A DNA stretch of 64,000 nt, from contig NZ_AP022609.1 of assembly GCF_010729485.1 (NCBI RefSeq), forward strand, positions 3,906,001 to 3,970,000, written 5' to 3'. The translations under genes were made by a program, and so were the position numbers. Shown here one piece after another: positions 31,271 to 40,557 of the stretch. Position 1 is the first letter of the stretch. Each line of letters begins with the position of its first letter. This DNA is from Mycolicibacter hiberniae. Lineage in GTDB: Bacteria > Actinomycetota > Actinomycetes > Mycobacteriales > Mycobacteriaceae. The notes below the pieces were generated by a model, which was not told the origin of the DNA, did not search any database, and saw nothing but the letters and a program-made list of their open reading frames with translations.

Positions 31271-34200
31271 GTGGTTGGTGTCCGTGGTCGTGGTCGTGGT
31301 CGTGGTCGTGGTAGCCGGGTGCTGGGTGCGGGTTCGGCGGTGGGGGCGTTTTTGGCGTTTGGGGTGGCGCCGGTGACCGTGGCGCCGCCGGCGGGGGCGG
31401 ATTTTGAGGATGTGTTGGTGGAGTTGCTCGGTGAGCAGCTTGGTGCGGCGGTTGCGGATTTGGGGGCTAATTGGGGGGATCAGGTTGCGTGGGGGGTGGT
31501 GTTTGATTCGGCCAGTTGGGATGGGGTTTTTGAGGCGTGGGGGGATGCGGGGACCTGGGATGGGGTCTGGGATGTGGTGCTGGCTGATCTGAGCCTGGCT
31601 GGTGTGGGGGCGGATGCGTTGGATCTGCCGGGTTCGGCGGCGGCGTCGTTCAGTTGGGGTGCGGTCAATTGGTGGATGCCGTTTGGTGATGGTGCTGATG
31701 GCACGGCGGCCAACCCCGATGGTGGTGCTGGGGGTTGGATCTTCGGTAGTGGTGGTGCGGGTTGGGATGCTGATGGCTTGGGTGCCAGTGATGATGGTGG
31801 CGCTGGTGGTCAGGGTGGTTTGTTCGGCGGTAATGGTGGTGCCGGCGGTGACGGTTGGGGTGAGGGCGATGGTGGCGATGGTGGTGCCGCCGGCCTGTTT
31901 GCGTGGTTCAGTCGCGGTGGCGATGGTGGTGATGGCGGGGATGCGGTAACTGCTGGTGGCGGTGGTGGTGCTGGCGGTGTCGGTGGTGATGCGGCGTTGT
32001 GGGGGTTGTTCAGCACGGCTGGTGCCGGCGGTAATGGTGGTGATGGGGTAGCCGGTGCCGCCGGTGTGGCGGCGGCGTTGGCGGGTGCGGATGGTGGTGC
32101 TGGCCAAAATGGTGGTGCCGGCGGCAATGGTGGTGCCGGTGGTCGGGGGTCGTTGCTGTTCGGCTCGGGTGGCCGGGGTGGTTCCGGTGGGTCGGGTGCT
32201 GCCGGTGGCGCTGGTGGTGATGGCGCTGATGGTGCTGATGGCACGGCGGAGCTGGTGGATGCGATCAGCGGTGGCAATGGTGGTGCGGGCGGCAATGGTG
32301 GTGCTGCGGGTGCTGCGGGTGCCGGCGGTGCGGGTGGCTGGTTCGCCGGGGCGGGGGCTGCGGGTGCGGTCGGTGAGCAGGGTGACGGCGCTGCGGGTGG
32401 CAATGGCGGTTCGGGTGGCGATGGTGCGGATGGCGCCGACGGGGCCGATGGGGATGCCTCGCATGTGGATGGGTTCGCCGGTCAGGCCGGTGGTGCGGGG
32501 GGTAACGCGGGTCTAGGTGGTGTGGGTGGTTCGGGCTCTTCGGGTCAGGCTGCCAGTGGTGTGGGTGGTGTGGCCGGTAGTGGTGGCCGTGGTGGCGATG
32601 GTGGTGCGGGTTTCGCGGGGGCCGATGGCACTGCGGCCTCGCTTGATGGTGGTCGTGGTGGCAATGGTGGTGCCGGCGGTGCGGGTGGTCTGGGTGGCCT
32701 GCAGGCCGATGGCGTCACTCGTGCGGTGACCGGTGATGGTGGTGATGGTGGTGACGGCGCTCGGGGTGGCGCTGGTTTTGATTCGTTGGGGCAGGGCGCG
32801 GCGGCGGGCACCTCGGGCGGTAATGGTGGTGCCGGCGGCCATGGTGGTGTGGGTGGTTCCGGTGCCACGGCGGGCGCTCATGGTGTGGGTGGTGTCGGCG
32901 GTAACGGTGGTTCGGGTGCCCACGGCGCTGCCGGGGCGGTCGGGGTGGCGGGTACGGCCTCGACGATGCATGGTGGTGCCGGCGGTAACGGTGGCACCGG
33001 TGGTAATGCGGGTATTGGTGGTGTGGGTGGTAGTTCCGGTGGTGGGAACTTTGCGGCCTCGGGTGTGTCGGGGTGGGCCGGTAAGGGCGGCGATGGTGGT
33101 GTCGGTGGTCATGGTTATGACGCGGCGGCAGATCCGGGTGCGTTGTCGGGTACGGCCGGCGGCAATGGTGGTGTCGGGGGTAATGCCGGTCTGGGTGGTG
33201 TGCAGGCCGATGGGTCGCGGGCGGCTGCGGGCAACGCGGGTGTCGGTGGTGATGGTGGGGACGGCAAGGACGGTGCTGCCGGGGTCGATGGCGATGAGAA
33301 CAATGTCGACGGCACGGCCGGTCAGGCCGGTGGCCGCGGCGGTAACGGCGGCGCCGGTGGTGTGCAGGCCGATGGTGTCACCCAGGCTGCGGCGGGCCGG
33401 GGCGGTGATGGTGGTGCCGGCGGCAAGGGTGGTGCCGGGTATGACGCGGTAGCTGCGGGTGCGGCGGCGGGCACCCATGGTGGTGCCGGTGGTGTCGGTG
33501 GCAATGGTGGGGTGGCCGGGACCGGTTCGATCGCCGGTGTGCACGGTGCTGGTGGTGTCGGCGGTAAGGGCGGCTCGGGTACGGCCGGTGCGGTCGGTGT
33601 GGCCGGCACGGCGGGCACGGCCGGCAACCCTGATGGTGGTGCCGGTGGTCATGGTGGCAATGGTGGTAACGCCGGCGCCGGGGGCGCGGGTGGTTTCTCC
33701 GGTGGTGGGGTGCAGGCCGCTGGTGGTGCCAACGGTGTGGCCGGTGTCGGTGGCAATGGTGGTGTCGGTGGTGCCGGTTATGACGCGGCCGCTGATGGCG
33801 GGGCGGCGGCCGGGACTTCTGGTGGTAACGGTGGCACCGGGGGTAACGCGGGTCTGGGTGGTCTGCTGGCCGGTGGTGGTGGCCGGGCCACCGATGGCAC
33901 GGCCGGGGTCGGTGGTGCCGGTGGTTCGGGTAAGGCCGGCACCGCCGGTGCGGCCGGTGATGCGGTCAACATCAACGGTGGTAACGGCACCAATGGTGGT
34001 AACGGCGGTAACGGCGGCGCCGGTGGTGTGCAGGCCGACGGTGTCACCCAGGCTGCGGCGGGCAAGGGCGGCAACGGTGGTGCCGGTGGTGCCGGTGGCG
34101 CCGGGTATGACGCGGTGGCTGCCGGTGCGGCGGCCGGCACCCATGGTGGTGCCGGTGGTGTCGGTGGCAATGGTGGTGTGGCCGGGACCGGTTCGACCGC

Positions 34201-37200
34201 GGGCACGCACGGTGCTGGAGGTGTCGGCGGCAAGGGCGGCTCGGGTACTGCCGGGGCTACGGGTGTGGCCGGCACGGCCGGTACGGCCAGCAACCCTGAT
34301 GGTGGCGCCGGTGGCAACGGTGGCAATGGTGGTAACGCCGGTGCCGGTGGTGCCGGTGGCCTCTCCGGTGGCGGGGTGCAGGCCGCTGGTGGTGCCAACG
34401 GCACCGCGGGTAAGGGCGGCAACGGTGGTGTCGGTGGCGCCGGCTACGACGCGGCTTCGGATGCCGGTGCGGCGGCCGGAACCTCCGGCGGTAACGGTGG
34501 TGTCGGCGGTAATGCGGGTCTGGGTGGCCAGCTCGTCGGCGGTGGCCGGACCACCGATGGCACGGCCGGGGTCGGTGGCGCCGGTGGGTCGGGTAAGGCC
34601 GGCACGGCGGGTGCGGCGGGCACCGCGGGGGCGATCAACGGTGGTGCCGGCACCAATGGTGGTAACGGCGGTAACGGCGGCCAGGGTGGTTTGCAGGCCG
34701 ACGGTGTCACCCGGGCTGCGGCGGGTAAGGGCGGCAACGGTGGTGCCGGTGGTGCCGGTGGTGCCGGGTATGACGCGGTAGCTGCGGGTGCGGTGGCCGG
34801 CACTCATGGTGGTGCTGGTGGTGTCGGTGGCAATGGTGGTGTGGCCGGGACCGGTTCGACCGCGGGCACCCACGGTGCCGGTGGTGTCGGCGGTAAGGGC
34901 GGCTCGGGTACTGCCGGGGCTACGGGTGTGGCCGGCACGGCCGGTACGGCCGGCAACCCTGATGGTGGCGCCGGTGGCGCCGGTGGCAATGGTGGTAACG
35001 CCGGTGCCGGTGGTGCTGGTGGCCTCTCCGGTGGCGGGGTGCAGGCCGCTGGTGGGGCCAACGGCACCGCGGGTGCCGGCGGCAACGGTGGTGTCGGTGG
35101 CGCCGGGTATGACGCGGCTTCGGATGCTGGGGCGGCGGCCGGAACCGCGGGCGGCAATGGTGGTGCCGGTGGTGACGCGGGTCTGGGTGGTCTGCTGGTC
35201 GGTGGTGGCCGGGCTGCCGGCGGTGCGGCCGGGGTCGGTGGTAACGGCGGCGACGGTAAGGACGGGGTTGCGGGCACTGCCGGTGACGCGATCAACGTCA
35301 ACGGCACCGCCGGCACCGCTGGGGGTAACGGCGGTAACGGTGGCCTCGGTGGTCTGTGGTGGCGATGGCCCGGCTATGACGCGGTGGCTGCGGGTGCGGC
35401 GGCGGGCACGTCCGGTGGTGCCGGTGGCGTCGGTGGCAAGGGTGGTGTGGCCGGGACCGGTTCGGTCGCCGGCGTGCACGGTGCTGGTGGGGTCGGCGGC
35501 GCCGGCGGCTCGGGTACCGATGGTGCGCACGGCGCGGTCGGCACCGCGGGCACGGCAGTCAACCCCGAGGGCGGTAACGGTGGCGACGGCGGCGATGGTG
35601 GTAACGCCGGGGCCGGTGGCGCCGGTGGCCTCTCCGGTGGTGGCGTACAGGCCGCCAACGGCACCAACGGCACCGCCGGTAAGGGCGGCAACGGTGGCGC
35701 CGGCGGCGCCGGTTATGACGCCGCCTCTGATGCCGGGGCGGCGGCCGGAACTGCTGGTGGCGATGGCGGCAATGGTGGCAACGCCGGCCAGGGTGGCCTG
35801 CTTGTCGGCGGTGGCCGGGCTGCCGACGGCACAGCCGGCATCGGTGGCAACGGCGGCGACGGCAAGGACGGCGCGGCCAGCACCACGGCCGGCGTGGCCG
35901 GTGGTGCCGGTGGTCGGGGTGGCAACGGCGGCCAGGGTGGCTTCGACACCAGTGGCGGATTCGGTAACAACGGCGGCAACGGCGGTCAGGGCGGCAACGG
36001 TGGCGCGGGCTTCGACGGCGCGGCCGGTGTGGATGGCAGCGCCGACGGCGGTCACGGCAGCGCCGGTGGTGTCGGCGGTGACGGCGGCCACGGCGGGGCC
36101 GGCGCATTCGGTGGCGTCGGCGGCGCCGGTGGTGACGGTGGCGTCGGCGGCAACGGTGGTGAGGGCTTCGACGCCATCACCGCCGACACGGACGGCGGCA
36201 ACGGCGGCAACGCCGGGGCCGGTGGTGCCGGTGGCACTGGTGGCTGGGGTGGGCCGCACGCCGTCGGCAACCCCGACGCCGTGGCCGGCAACGGCGGCAA
36301 CGGCGGAGCAGCCGGAACCGCCGGTAACGGTGGCGACGGCCTCGGCGGCGGCGCCAACGCAGTAGCCGGTCGCGGCGGCGACGGCGGCAATGGCGCCGAC
36401 GGCGGCGCCGGCGGCACCGCCGGCGTGGGTGCCGGCGCCAGCAACGGCACCGCGGGCACCGCGAGCAACGGCGGTAACGGCGGTGACGGCGGTAACGGCG
36501 ACGGACTGAGCGGGTTGATTCCGCAATCCGGCGGTACCGGCGGCAACGGCGGCAACGGCGGAAGCGGTGCAGCCGGCGGTAAGGGCGGCACCGGGGGAAC
36601 CGGTGCAGCGGTCGGCCTCGGCGCGGTCGGCGGTGGTGGCGGCGACGGCGGCGCGGGCTACCTCGGTGCCGGCATCGGCTACGGCGGTGGCGGCGGCGGC
36701 GGCGGTGGCGGCGCCTATGTCGGCGGCAGTGGCTCCATCGACGGTTCGACGATCACCGGCGGCAAGGGCGGCGACGGCGGTCCCGGCACCGCCAGCGGAC
36801 CCGGGGCTGCAGGCCTGACCGGCGGTGTCGTCAGCGTCATCATCGATGGAACTCTGACCGATGTGCAGATCACCGGTGGAAACGCCACGGCGGACTTCGC
36901 CGGCGGCGCCGCGATCGTCACCGTGGACGCAGGCAGCAGCATTGAAGACAGCGCCATCACCGGCGGCAACGCCGGCGCCGGGGGCGCAGGTGGCGATGCC
37001 ATCCTTTCTGCGACCAACGGAGCCGCGGTCACCGGAAGCACGGCCACCGGCGGCGACGGCAGCGACACCGCAGAAGGCGGTGCGGCCGCCATCGTCGCTG
37101 ACGGGAGCGGCGCCACCGTCACCAACGTGACAGTCGCGGGCGGCAACGCCGGTAGCGGCGGCGACGGTGGCAGTGCCACCGTGACGGTCACGACGGGAAG

Positions 37201-39673
37201 CTCCGTCACCGACACCGAGGCCACGGGCGGCGACGGCGGTGCGGGCGGCGCCGGTGGGGCGGCTGCAGTGTCCGCCAGCGACGGCAGCACGATTGAATCG
37301 AGTTCGGCGACCGGCGGCAACGCTTCGGCCAGCGCCGCCGGCGGCGACGCATCGATCACCGCCGACGATGGCAGCCACATCACCGACAGCCACGTCACGG
37401 GTGGCGACGGTGGCGGCGGTGGCGAGGAGTTTGCGCGCGGCGGCTTCGGTATCTTCTCCGTCGGCGGCACCGATGGCGTCGGCGGCGCGGCCAGCATCAC
37501 CGCCCTGAACGGCGGTGTGGTGAACGAGGCGTACGCATACGGCGGCAAGGGCGGCATCGGCACCAACGGCGGCACCGGCGGTGCCGGTGGGGTCGGTGAA
37601 GTTGTGGCCGATGGTGCGGGCAGCACCGCAACCGGTGAGGCTTACGGCGGCAGCGGCGGTGACGGTGACGGTGGTATCGGTGGCGTCGGCGGACGCGGCG
37701 CTGTCGAAGCACTTGGCGAGCAAAGCTCTGCCAGTGGTACCGGCACCGGCGGTAACGGTGGTGCCGGCATCGACGGCGGCAAGGGTGGTGCCGGTGCCGA
37801 GGGTTCCACCAATGCCACGACGAATGGCACCGCGAGCGGCGACAGCTACGGCGGCAACGGCGGGACGGCCACCGGTGACAACAGTGTCGGCGGTAACGGC
37901 AGTGGCGGCTGGGTTCAGGCCGGTTATGGCTCACCGTATGGCGGCAAGGCGACCGGAGAGGCCTATGGCGGTGACGGTGGCGCGGCCACCGGTGGCGGCA
38001 AAGGCGGCACCGGCGGCCAGGCCGTCATCCTGAGCAACGGCAACGGTTCGCAAGCTTCCGGCAGTGCGTATGGCGGCAACGGTGGCCGCGGTCTGGACGG
38101 CGGTACCGGCGGCAACGCCAGTGGCGCCACCGGCCAGGTGGGCGCGCTCTCCGACGGGGCCCATGCCGACGGTGTTGGCAAGGGCGGTAACGGCGGCGAC
38201 GGTATCGGCCTCGGTAACACCGGCGGTAGCGGCAGGCTTGGTTGGATCGTGGCCCAGGGTGTGAACAGCACAGTCACCGGAAGCGGCACGGGCGGTAACG
38301 GCGGCGACGGGCACGACGGCATCAACGGTGCTGACGGAGGCTGGGGTTGGCTGCGGGTAACCGGTGAGGGCGGACAGATCCTCGACACCCATGTCGTCGG
38401 TGGTAACGGCGGGCCGGGCGCTACCGGTGGTTTTGTCACGGTGGAAGTGACTGGCGACGGCAGCATCGCGGGAAGCAGTTTCACCGGTGGTGACGCGGGG
38501 GCGGGCAGCGCCCATGTTGGCGCGGGCGGTGCTGTCAACGTGACCGTGACCGGTGGCGGCAGCGTCACCGACGTGCACCTCCTCGGTGGTGACGGCGGGG
38601 CCGGTGGCGCTGGTGGTGCGGCCTCGTTGACCGCGACCGACGGTGGCACCATCTCCGGCAGTCAGGCGATCGGTGGTAAGGGCAGTGACAGTGCTGCCGG
38701 TGGGGCGGCGCGCATCACCGCGACCGGTGTGGACAGCAGTGTCACTGGCTCCACTGCCACTGGTGGCAATGCCGGTATCGGGACCGCCGGTGGTGTCGGC
38801 GGTGCTGGTGGGGTGGCCGCGATCGTCGCTGAAAGCGGCGGCAAAGTGATCGGCACTGAGGCGACTGCTGGGGCTGGAGGTAGCGGCACCAATGGCACCG
38901 GAGGTAGGGGCGGCAACGCTGATGTCGAAGCCACCGATGGCGGCACCGTGCAGAACGGGGTCAGTGTCGGCGGTGTCGGCGGTAACGGTGCGGACGGTGG
39001 CACGGGCGGCAACGCCGGCCGGGGTTACCTGTGGTCGGTGAACAACGGCACCGTGGAAGGTGATGCCACCGGTGGCGACGGCGGTAACGCCAGCGGCGCG
39101 GGCAGCGTCGGTGGAAACGGGACGGTCGGCTACATCGCCGCGGGCCGCAACTTCGGGACGTCCACCGCAGATGGCGGTGGGCACGCGTCGGGGTCGGTGC
39201 AGGCGGGCAGCGGTGGTGACGCCATCGGTGCGGGCTCGCGCGGCGGCGACGGGAACCGGGCGGCCATCCAGGCCAGTGGTACCGGTGCGGTAGCCAGCGG
39301 CACGGTCACCGGTGGCAACGGTGGTGACGGTCAGGATGGTGGAAAGGGCGGCAACGGCAGCACCTTGGTCACCCAGATCACCGCATTGGGCAACGGTGCC
39401 GTTGCGACCGGCACCGTCGTTGTCGGCGGCACGGGTGGGCTGGGCATCAACCCGGGAGGAGTTGGTGGAACCGGCGGGTACGCCAATGTCGGGTCTTCCA
39501 CCGGTGGGACCTACACCAACGGCGATATCACTGCGGGTAGCGGCGGGACCGGTACCGGCGTCGATAACAGCTCCGGGACGGGTGCGGGCCGTTCCTACGA
39601 GAAGTTCGCGGGCTCAGGCCAGACCATCGACGGTGAGGCGTGGACCGGTCCCAACGGGTCGGACAAACCCTAG
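31271..39673 (+). CDS. Giant PGRS-repeat protein 2 with adhesin-like C-terminal half
   Basis: 2,800 residues from a GTG start with a good Shine-Dalgarno. Residues 1-45 are a signal peptide ([19 protein letters not shown], cleavage near PPAGA). Residues 46-165 match the N-terminal domain of giant protein 1 ([48 protein letters not shown]). Next come PGRS repeats with blocks of about 221 residues, then from about residue 1,810 a Thr/Ser/Val-rich region of strand-Gly repeats (STITGGKGGDGG, DVQITGGNAT, SITADDGSHITDSHVTGG), and a C-terminus ending GPNGSDKP like that of protein 1. No PE domain. The frame is intact except for one odd stretch (GLWWRWPGYDAV, about 35350-35375), where part of a repeat is deleted and the frame is restored. 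Probably exported and surface-exposed; function unknown. Confidence 0.9.
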   Translation: MVGVRGRGRGRGRGSRVLGAGSAVGAFLAFGVAPVTVAPPAGADFEDVLVELLGEQLGAAVADLGANWGDQVAWGVVFDSASWDGVFEAWGDAGTWDGVWDVVLADLSLAGVGADALDLPGSAAASFSWGAVNWWMPFGDGADGTAANPDGGAGGWIFGSGGAGWDADGLGASDDGGAGGQGGLFGGNGGAGGDGWGEGDGGDGGAAGLFAWFSRGGDGGDGGDAVTAGGGGGAGGVGGDAALWGLFSTAGAGGNGGDGVAGAAGVAAALAGADGGAGQNGGAGGNGGAGGRGSLLFGSGGRGGSGGSGAAGGAGGDGADGADGTAELVDAISGGNGGAGGNGGAAGAAGAGGAGGWFAGAGAAGAVGEQGDGAAGGNGGSGGDGADGADGADGDASHVDGFAGQAGGAGGNAGLGGVGGSGSSGQAASGVGGVAGSGGRGGDGGAGFAGADGTAASLDGGRGGNGGAGGAGGLGGLQADGVTRAVTGDGGDGGDGARGGAGFDSLGQGAAAGTSGGNGGAGGHGGVGGSGATAGAHGVGGVGGNGGSGAHGAAGAVGVAGTASTMHGGAGGNGGTGGNAGIGGVGGSSGGGNFAASGVSGWAGKGGDGGVGGHGYDAAADPGALSGTAGGNGGVGGNAGLGGVQADGSRAAAGNAGVGGDGGDGKDGAAGVDGDENNVDGTAGQAGGRGGNGGAGGVQADGVTQAAAGRGGDGGAGGKGGAGYDAVAAGAAAGTHGGAGGVGGNGGVAGTGSIAGVHGAGGVGGKGGSGTAGAVGVAGTAGTAGNPDGGAGGHGGNGGNAGAGGAGGFSGGGVQAAGGANGVAGVGGNGGVGGAGYDAAADGGAAAGTSGGNGGTGGNAGLGGLLAGGGGRATDGTAGVGGAGGSGKAGTAGAAGDAVNINGGNGTNGGNGGNGGAGGVQADGVTQAAAGKGGNGGAGGAGGAGYDAVAAGAAAGTHGGAGGVGGNGGVAGTGSTAGTHGAGGVGGKGGSGTAGATGVAGTAGTASNPDGGAGGNGGNGGNAGAGGAGGLSGGGVQAAGGANGTAGKGGNGGVGGAGYDAASDAGAAAGTSGGNGGVGGNAGLGGQLVGGGRTTDGTAGVGGAGGSGKAGTAGAAGTAGAINGGAGTNGGNGGNGGQGGLQADGVTRAAAGKGGNGGAGGAGGAGYDAVAAGAVAGTHGGAGGVGGNGGVAGTGSTAGTHGAGGVGGKGGSGTAGATGVAGTAGTAGNPDGGAGGAGGNGGNAGAGGAGGLSGGGVQAAGGANGTAGAGGNGGVGGAGYDAASDAGAAAGTAGGNGGAGGDAGLGGLLVGGGRAAGGAAGVGGNGGDGKDGVAGTAGDAINVNGTAGTAGGNGGNGGLGGLWWRWPGYDAVAAGAAAGTSGGAGGVGGKGGVAGTGSVAGVHGAGGVGGAGGSGTDGAHGAVGTAGTAVNPEGGNGGDGGDGGNAGAGGAGGLSGGGVQAANGTNGTAGKGGNGGAGGAGYDAASDAGAAAGTAGGDGGNGGNAGQGGLLVGGGRAADGTAGIGGNGGDGKDGAASTTAGVAGGAGGRGGNGGQGGFDTSGGFGNNGGNGGQGGNGGAGFDGAAGVDGSADGGHGSAGGVGGDGGHGGAGAFGGVGGAGGDGGVGGNGGEGFDAITADTDGGNGGNAGAGGAGGTGGWGGPHAVGNPDAVAGNGGNGGAAGTAGNGGDGLGGGANAVAGRGGDGGNGADGGAGGTAGVGAGASNGTAGTASNGGNGGDGGNGDGLSGLIPQSGGTGGNGGNGGSGAAGGKGGTGGTGAAVGLGAVGGGGGDGGAGYLGAGIGYGGGGGGGGGGAYVGGSGSIDGSTITGGKGGDGGPGTASGPGAAGLTGGVVSVIIDGTLTDVQITGGNATADFAGGAAIVTVDAGSSIEDSAITGGNAGAGGAGGDAILSATNGAAVTGSTATGGDGSDTAEGGAAAIVADGSGATVTNVTVAGGNAGSGGDGGSATVTVTTGSSVTDTEATGGDGGAGGAGGAAAVSASDGSTIESSSATGGNASASAAGGDASITADDGSHITDSHVTGGDGGGGGEEFARGGFGIFSVGGTDGVGGAASITALNGGVVNEAYAYGGKGGIGTNGGTGGAGGVGEVVADGAGSTATGEAYGGSGGDGDGGIGGVGGRGAVEALGEQSSASGTGTGGNGGAGIDGGKGGAGAEGSTNATTNGTASGDSYGGNGGTATGDNSVGGNGSGGWVQAGYGSPYGGKATGEAYGGDGGAATGGGKGGTGGQAVILSNGNGSQASGSAYGGNGGRGLDGGTGGNASGATGQVGALSDGAHADGVGKGGNGGDGIGLGNTGGSGRLGWIVAQGVNSTVTGSGTGGNGGDGHDGINGADGGWGWLRVTGEGGQILDTHVVGGNGGPGATGGFVTVEVTGDGSIAGSSFTGGDAGAGSAHVGAGGAVNVTVTGGGSVTDVHLLGGDGGAGGAGGAASLTATDGGTISGSQAIGGKGSDSAAGGAARITATGVDSSVTGSTATGGNAGIGTAGGVGGAGGVAAIVAESGGKVIGTEATAGAGGSGTNGTGGRGGNADVEATDGGTVQNGVSVGGVGGNGADGGTGGNAGRGYLWSVNNGTVEGDATGGDGGNASGAGSVGGNGTVGYIAAGRNFGTSTADGGGHASGSVQAGSGGDAIGAGSRGGDGNRAAIQASGTGAVASGTVTGGNGGDGQDGGKGGNGSTLVTQITALGNGAVATGTVVVGGTGGLGINPGGVGGTGGYANVGSSTGGTYTNGDITAGSGGTGTGVDNSSGTGAGRSYEKFAGSGQTIDGEAWTGPNGSDKP
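33358..35376 (+). repeat. Tandem ~663-666 bp repeats in PGRS gene 2
   Basis: Blocks beginning with codons for GGVQADGVTQAAAG recur at about 33358, 34024 and 34687 (periods 666 and 663). A fourth block starts near 35345 with its first part deleted, then continues as [22 protein letters not shown]. The copies are very similar at DNA level. Confidence 0.8.
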
Positions 39674-39693
39674 TCCCCACCTGTGAGAACGCC

Positions 39694-39728
39694 ACCGCGG
39701 GACCGGTCTATCAGACCGGTCCCGCGGT
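39694..39728. terminator. Bidirectional terminator between PGRS gene 2 and the GtrA gene
   Basis: A perfect 16-bp stem (39694-39709 with 39713-39728, 3-nt loop) lies in the 62-bp space between two convergent genes. A pyrimidine-rich tail follows on the plus strand. Confidence 0.85.
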
Positions 39729-39735
39729 TGTCTTC

Positions 39736-40146
39736 TCAGCGCGTTTGGAAGATCAGGGTTCGCTGCACCACGAAATTGATGACGGTCGCGGTCCCCTGCG
39801 CGGCCACGAAAGCCACCGGCAGCGCCCACCGCTGATAGTCCAGCAGGTGCAGACACAGGTGATTGATCCCCACCTGCACGCCGAACGTCAGTGCGTAGAG
39901 CGCCATCACCGCGATGAAGCGGCCGGCATGGGCGGCGGACTGGAACGTCCAGCGCCGGTTGATCAGATACGCCGTTGTGGTGCCGGCGACGAAACTGAGC
40001 GCCTTGGCCAGGTCGACCGGAGCCCCTGCCCCCAGGTAGAGCAGCAGGTACAACCCGAAGTCCACCACCGCCGACAGTGCCCCGGTGATGAGAAACCGCC
40101 AGACCTGGGTCGACAGTTGCAGGGAGCGGGGCGTCGTCTCGGTCAC
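39736..40146 (-). CDS. GtrA-family membrane protein (Rv3789 type)
   Basis: 136 residues with four hydrophobic helices (about 15-38, 42-62, 76-98 and 108-130) and family motifs: [36 protein letters not shown] and the closing [10 protein letters not shown]. GtrA proteins are small polyprenyl-phosphate-sugar membrane proteins. M. tuberculosis Rv3789 lies beside dprE1 and has been linked to arabinogalactan synthesis, either as a decaprenyl-phosphoryl-arabinose translocase or as an anchor for AftA. Here the start is a GTG (40144-40146). The gene is on the same strand as dprE1 but about 25.6 kb upstream of it, separated by the PGRS genes. Confidence 0.9.
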   Translation of the reverse strand: MTETTPRSLQLSTQVWRFLITGALSAVVDFGLYLLLYLGAGAPVDLAKALSFVAGTTTAYLINRRWTFQSAAHAGRFIAVMALYALTFGVQVGINHLCLHLLDYQRWALPVAFVAAQGTATVINFVVQRTLIFQTR

Positions 40147-40183
40147 CCGGGAAGCTTAAACAGCGGACCGAGTGCCCGCCGTC

Positions 40184-40189
40184 GTTATA
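40184..40189 (-). promoter_or_regulatory. Candidate -10 box for the GtrA gene
   Basis: Minus-strand TATAAC lies about 38 nt before the GTG start. A matching -35 box is not clear, so the call rests on position and the -10 match. Confidence 0.35.
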
Positions 40190-40545
40190 CCTGGCTACTG
40201 AGCGGCGCGAGTGGGGGTACGCGCCGACCACTGCCCATCTGCGGTGGTCAGGCGCGGCTGTGAATCGTCCGAAGCGTCCCCGAGAGATACCCCAGCAACC
40301 TAGGCGGACTCACAGTATTCCGCGCATTGCGAGCGAAAATCCGCCGCAGCATATCTTTGTGAATATGTGGACAATCTTCCACGGACCAGGCAGATGCTGC
40401 CAAGCAGTAGCAGGTAGTTCGGCCTGTTGAGTGCCACGGGGCGTCGTTGTCACGATGTGGTTGCCCCAATATTGTCGCCCGTGATAGCTTAACGCAAGCT
40501 AAGTAATTGACCGCTCCGTAAGCCGCCACCAGCTAACCGCACATC
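40190..40545. other. Intergenic region with no supported gene
   Basis: Divergent spacer between the GtrA gene and PGRS gene 3. A 93-residue minus-strand ORF has no start context or recognisable family and was not accepted. A weak TTGCCC / TAGCTT pair (40461-40490) could serve the PGRS gene. Confidence 0.45.
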
Positions 40546-40557
40546 CGAAGGGGAACC

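Noticed and set aside
40248-40529. 93-residue minus-strand ORF upstream of PGRS gene 3
   Set aside because: No ribosome-binding site, no recognisable motif, and it overlaps the likely promoter region of the PGRS gene.
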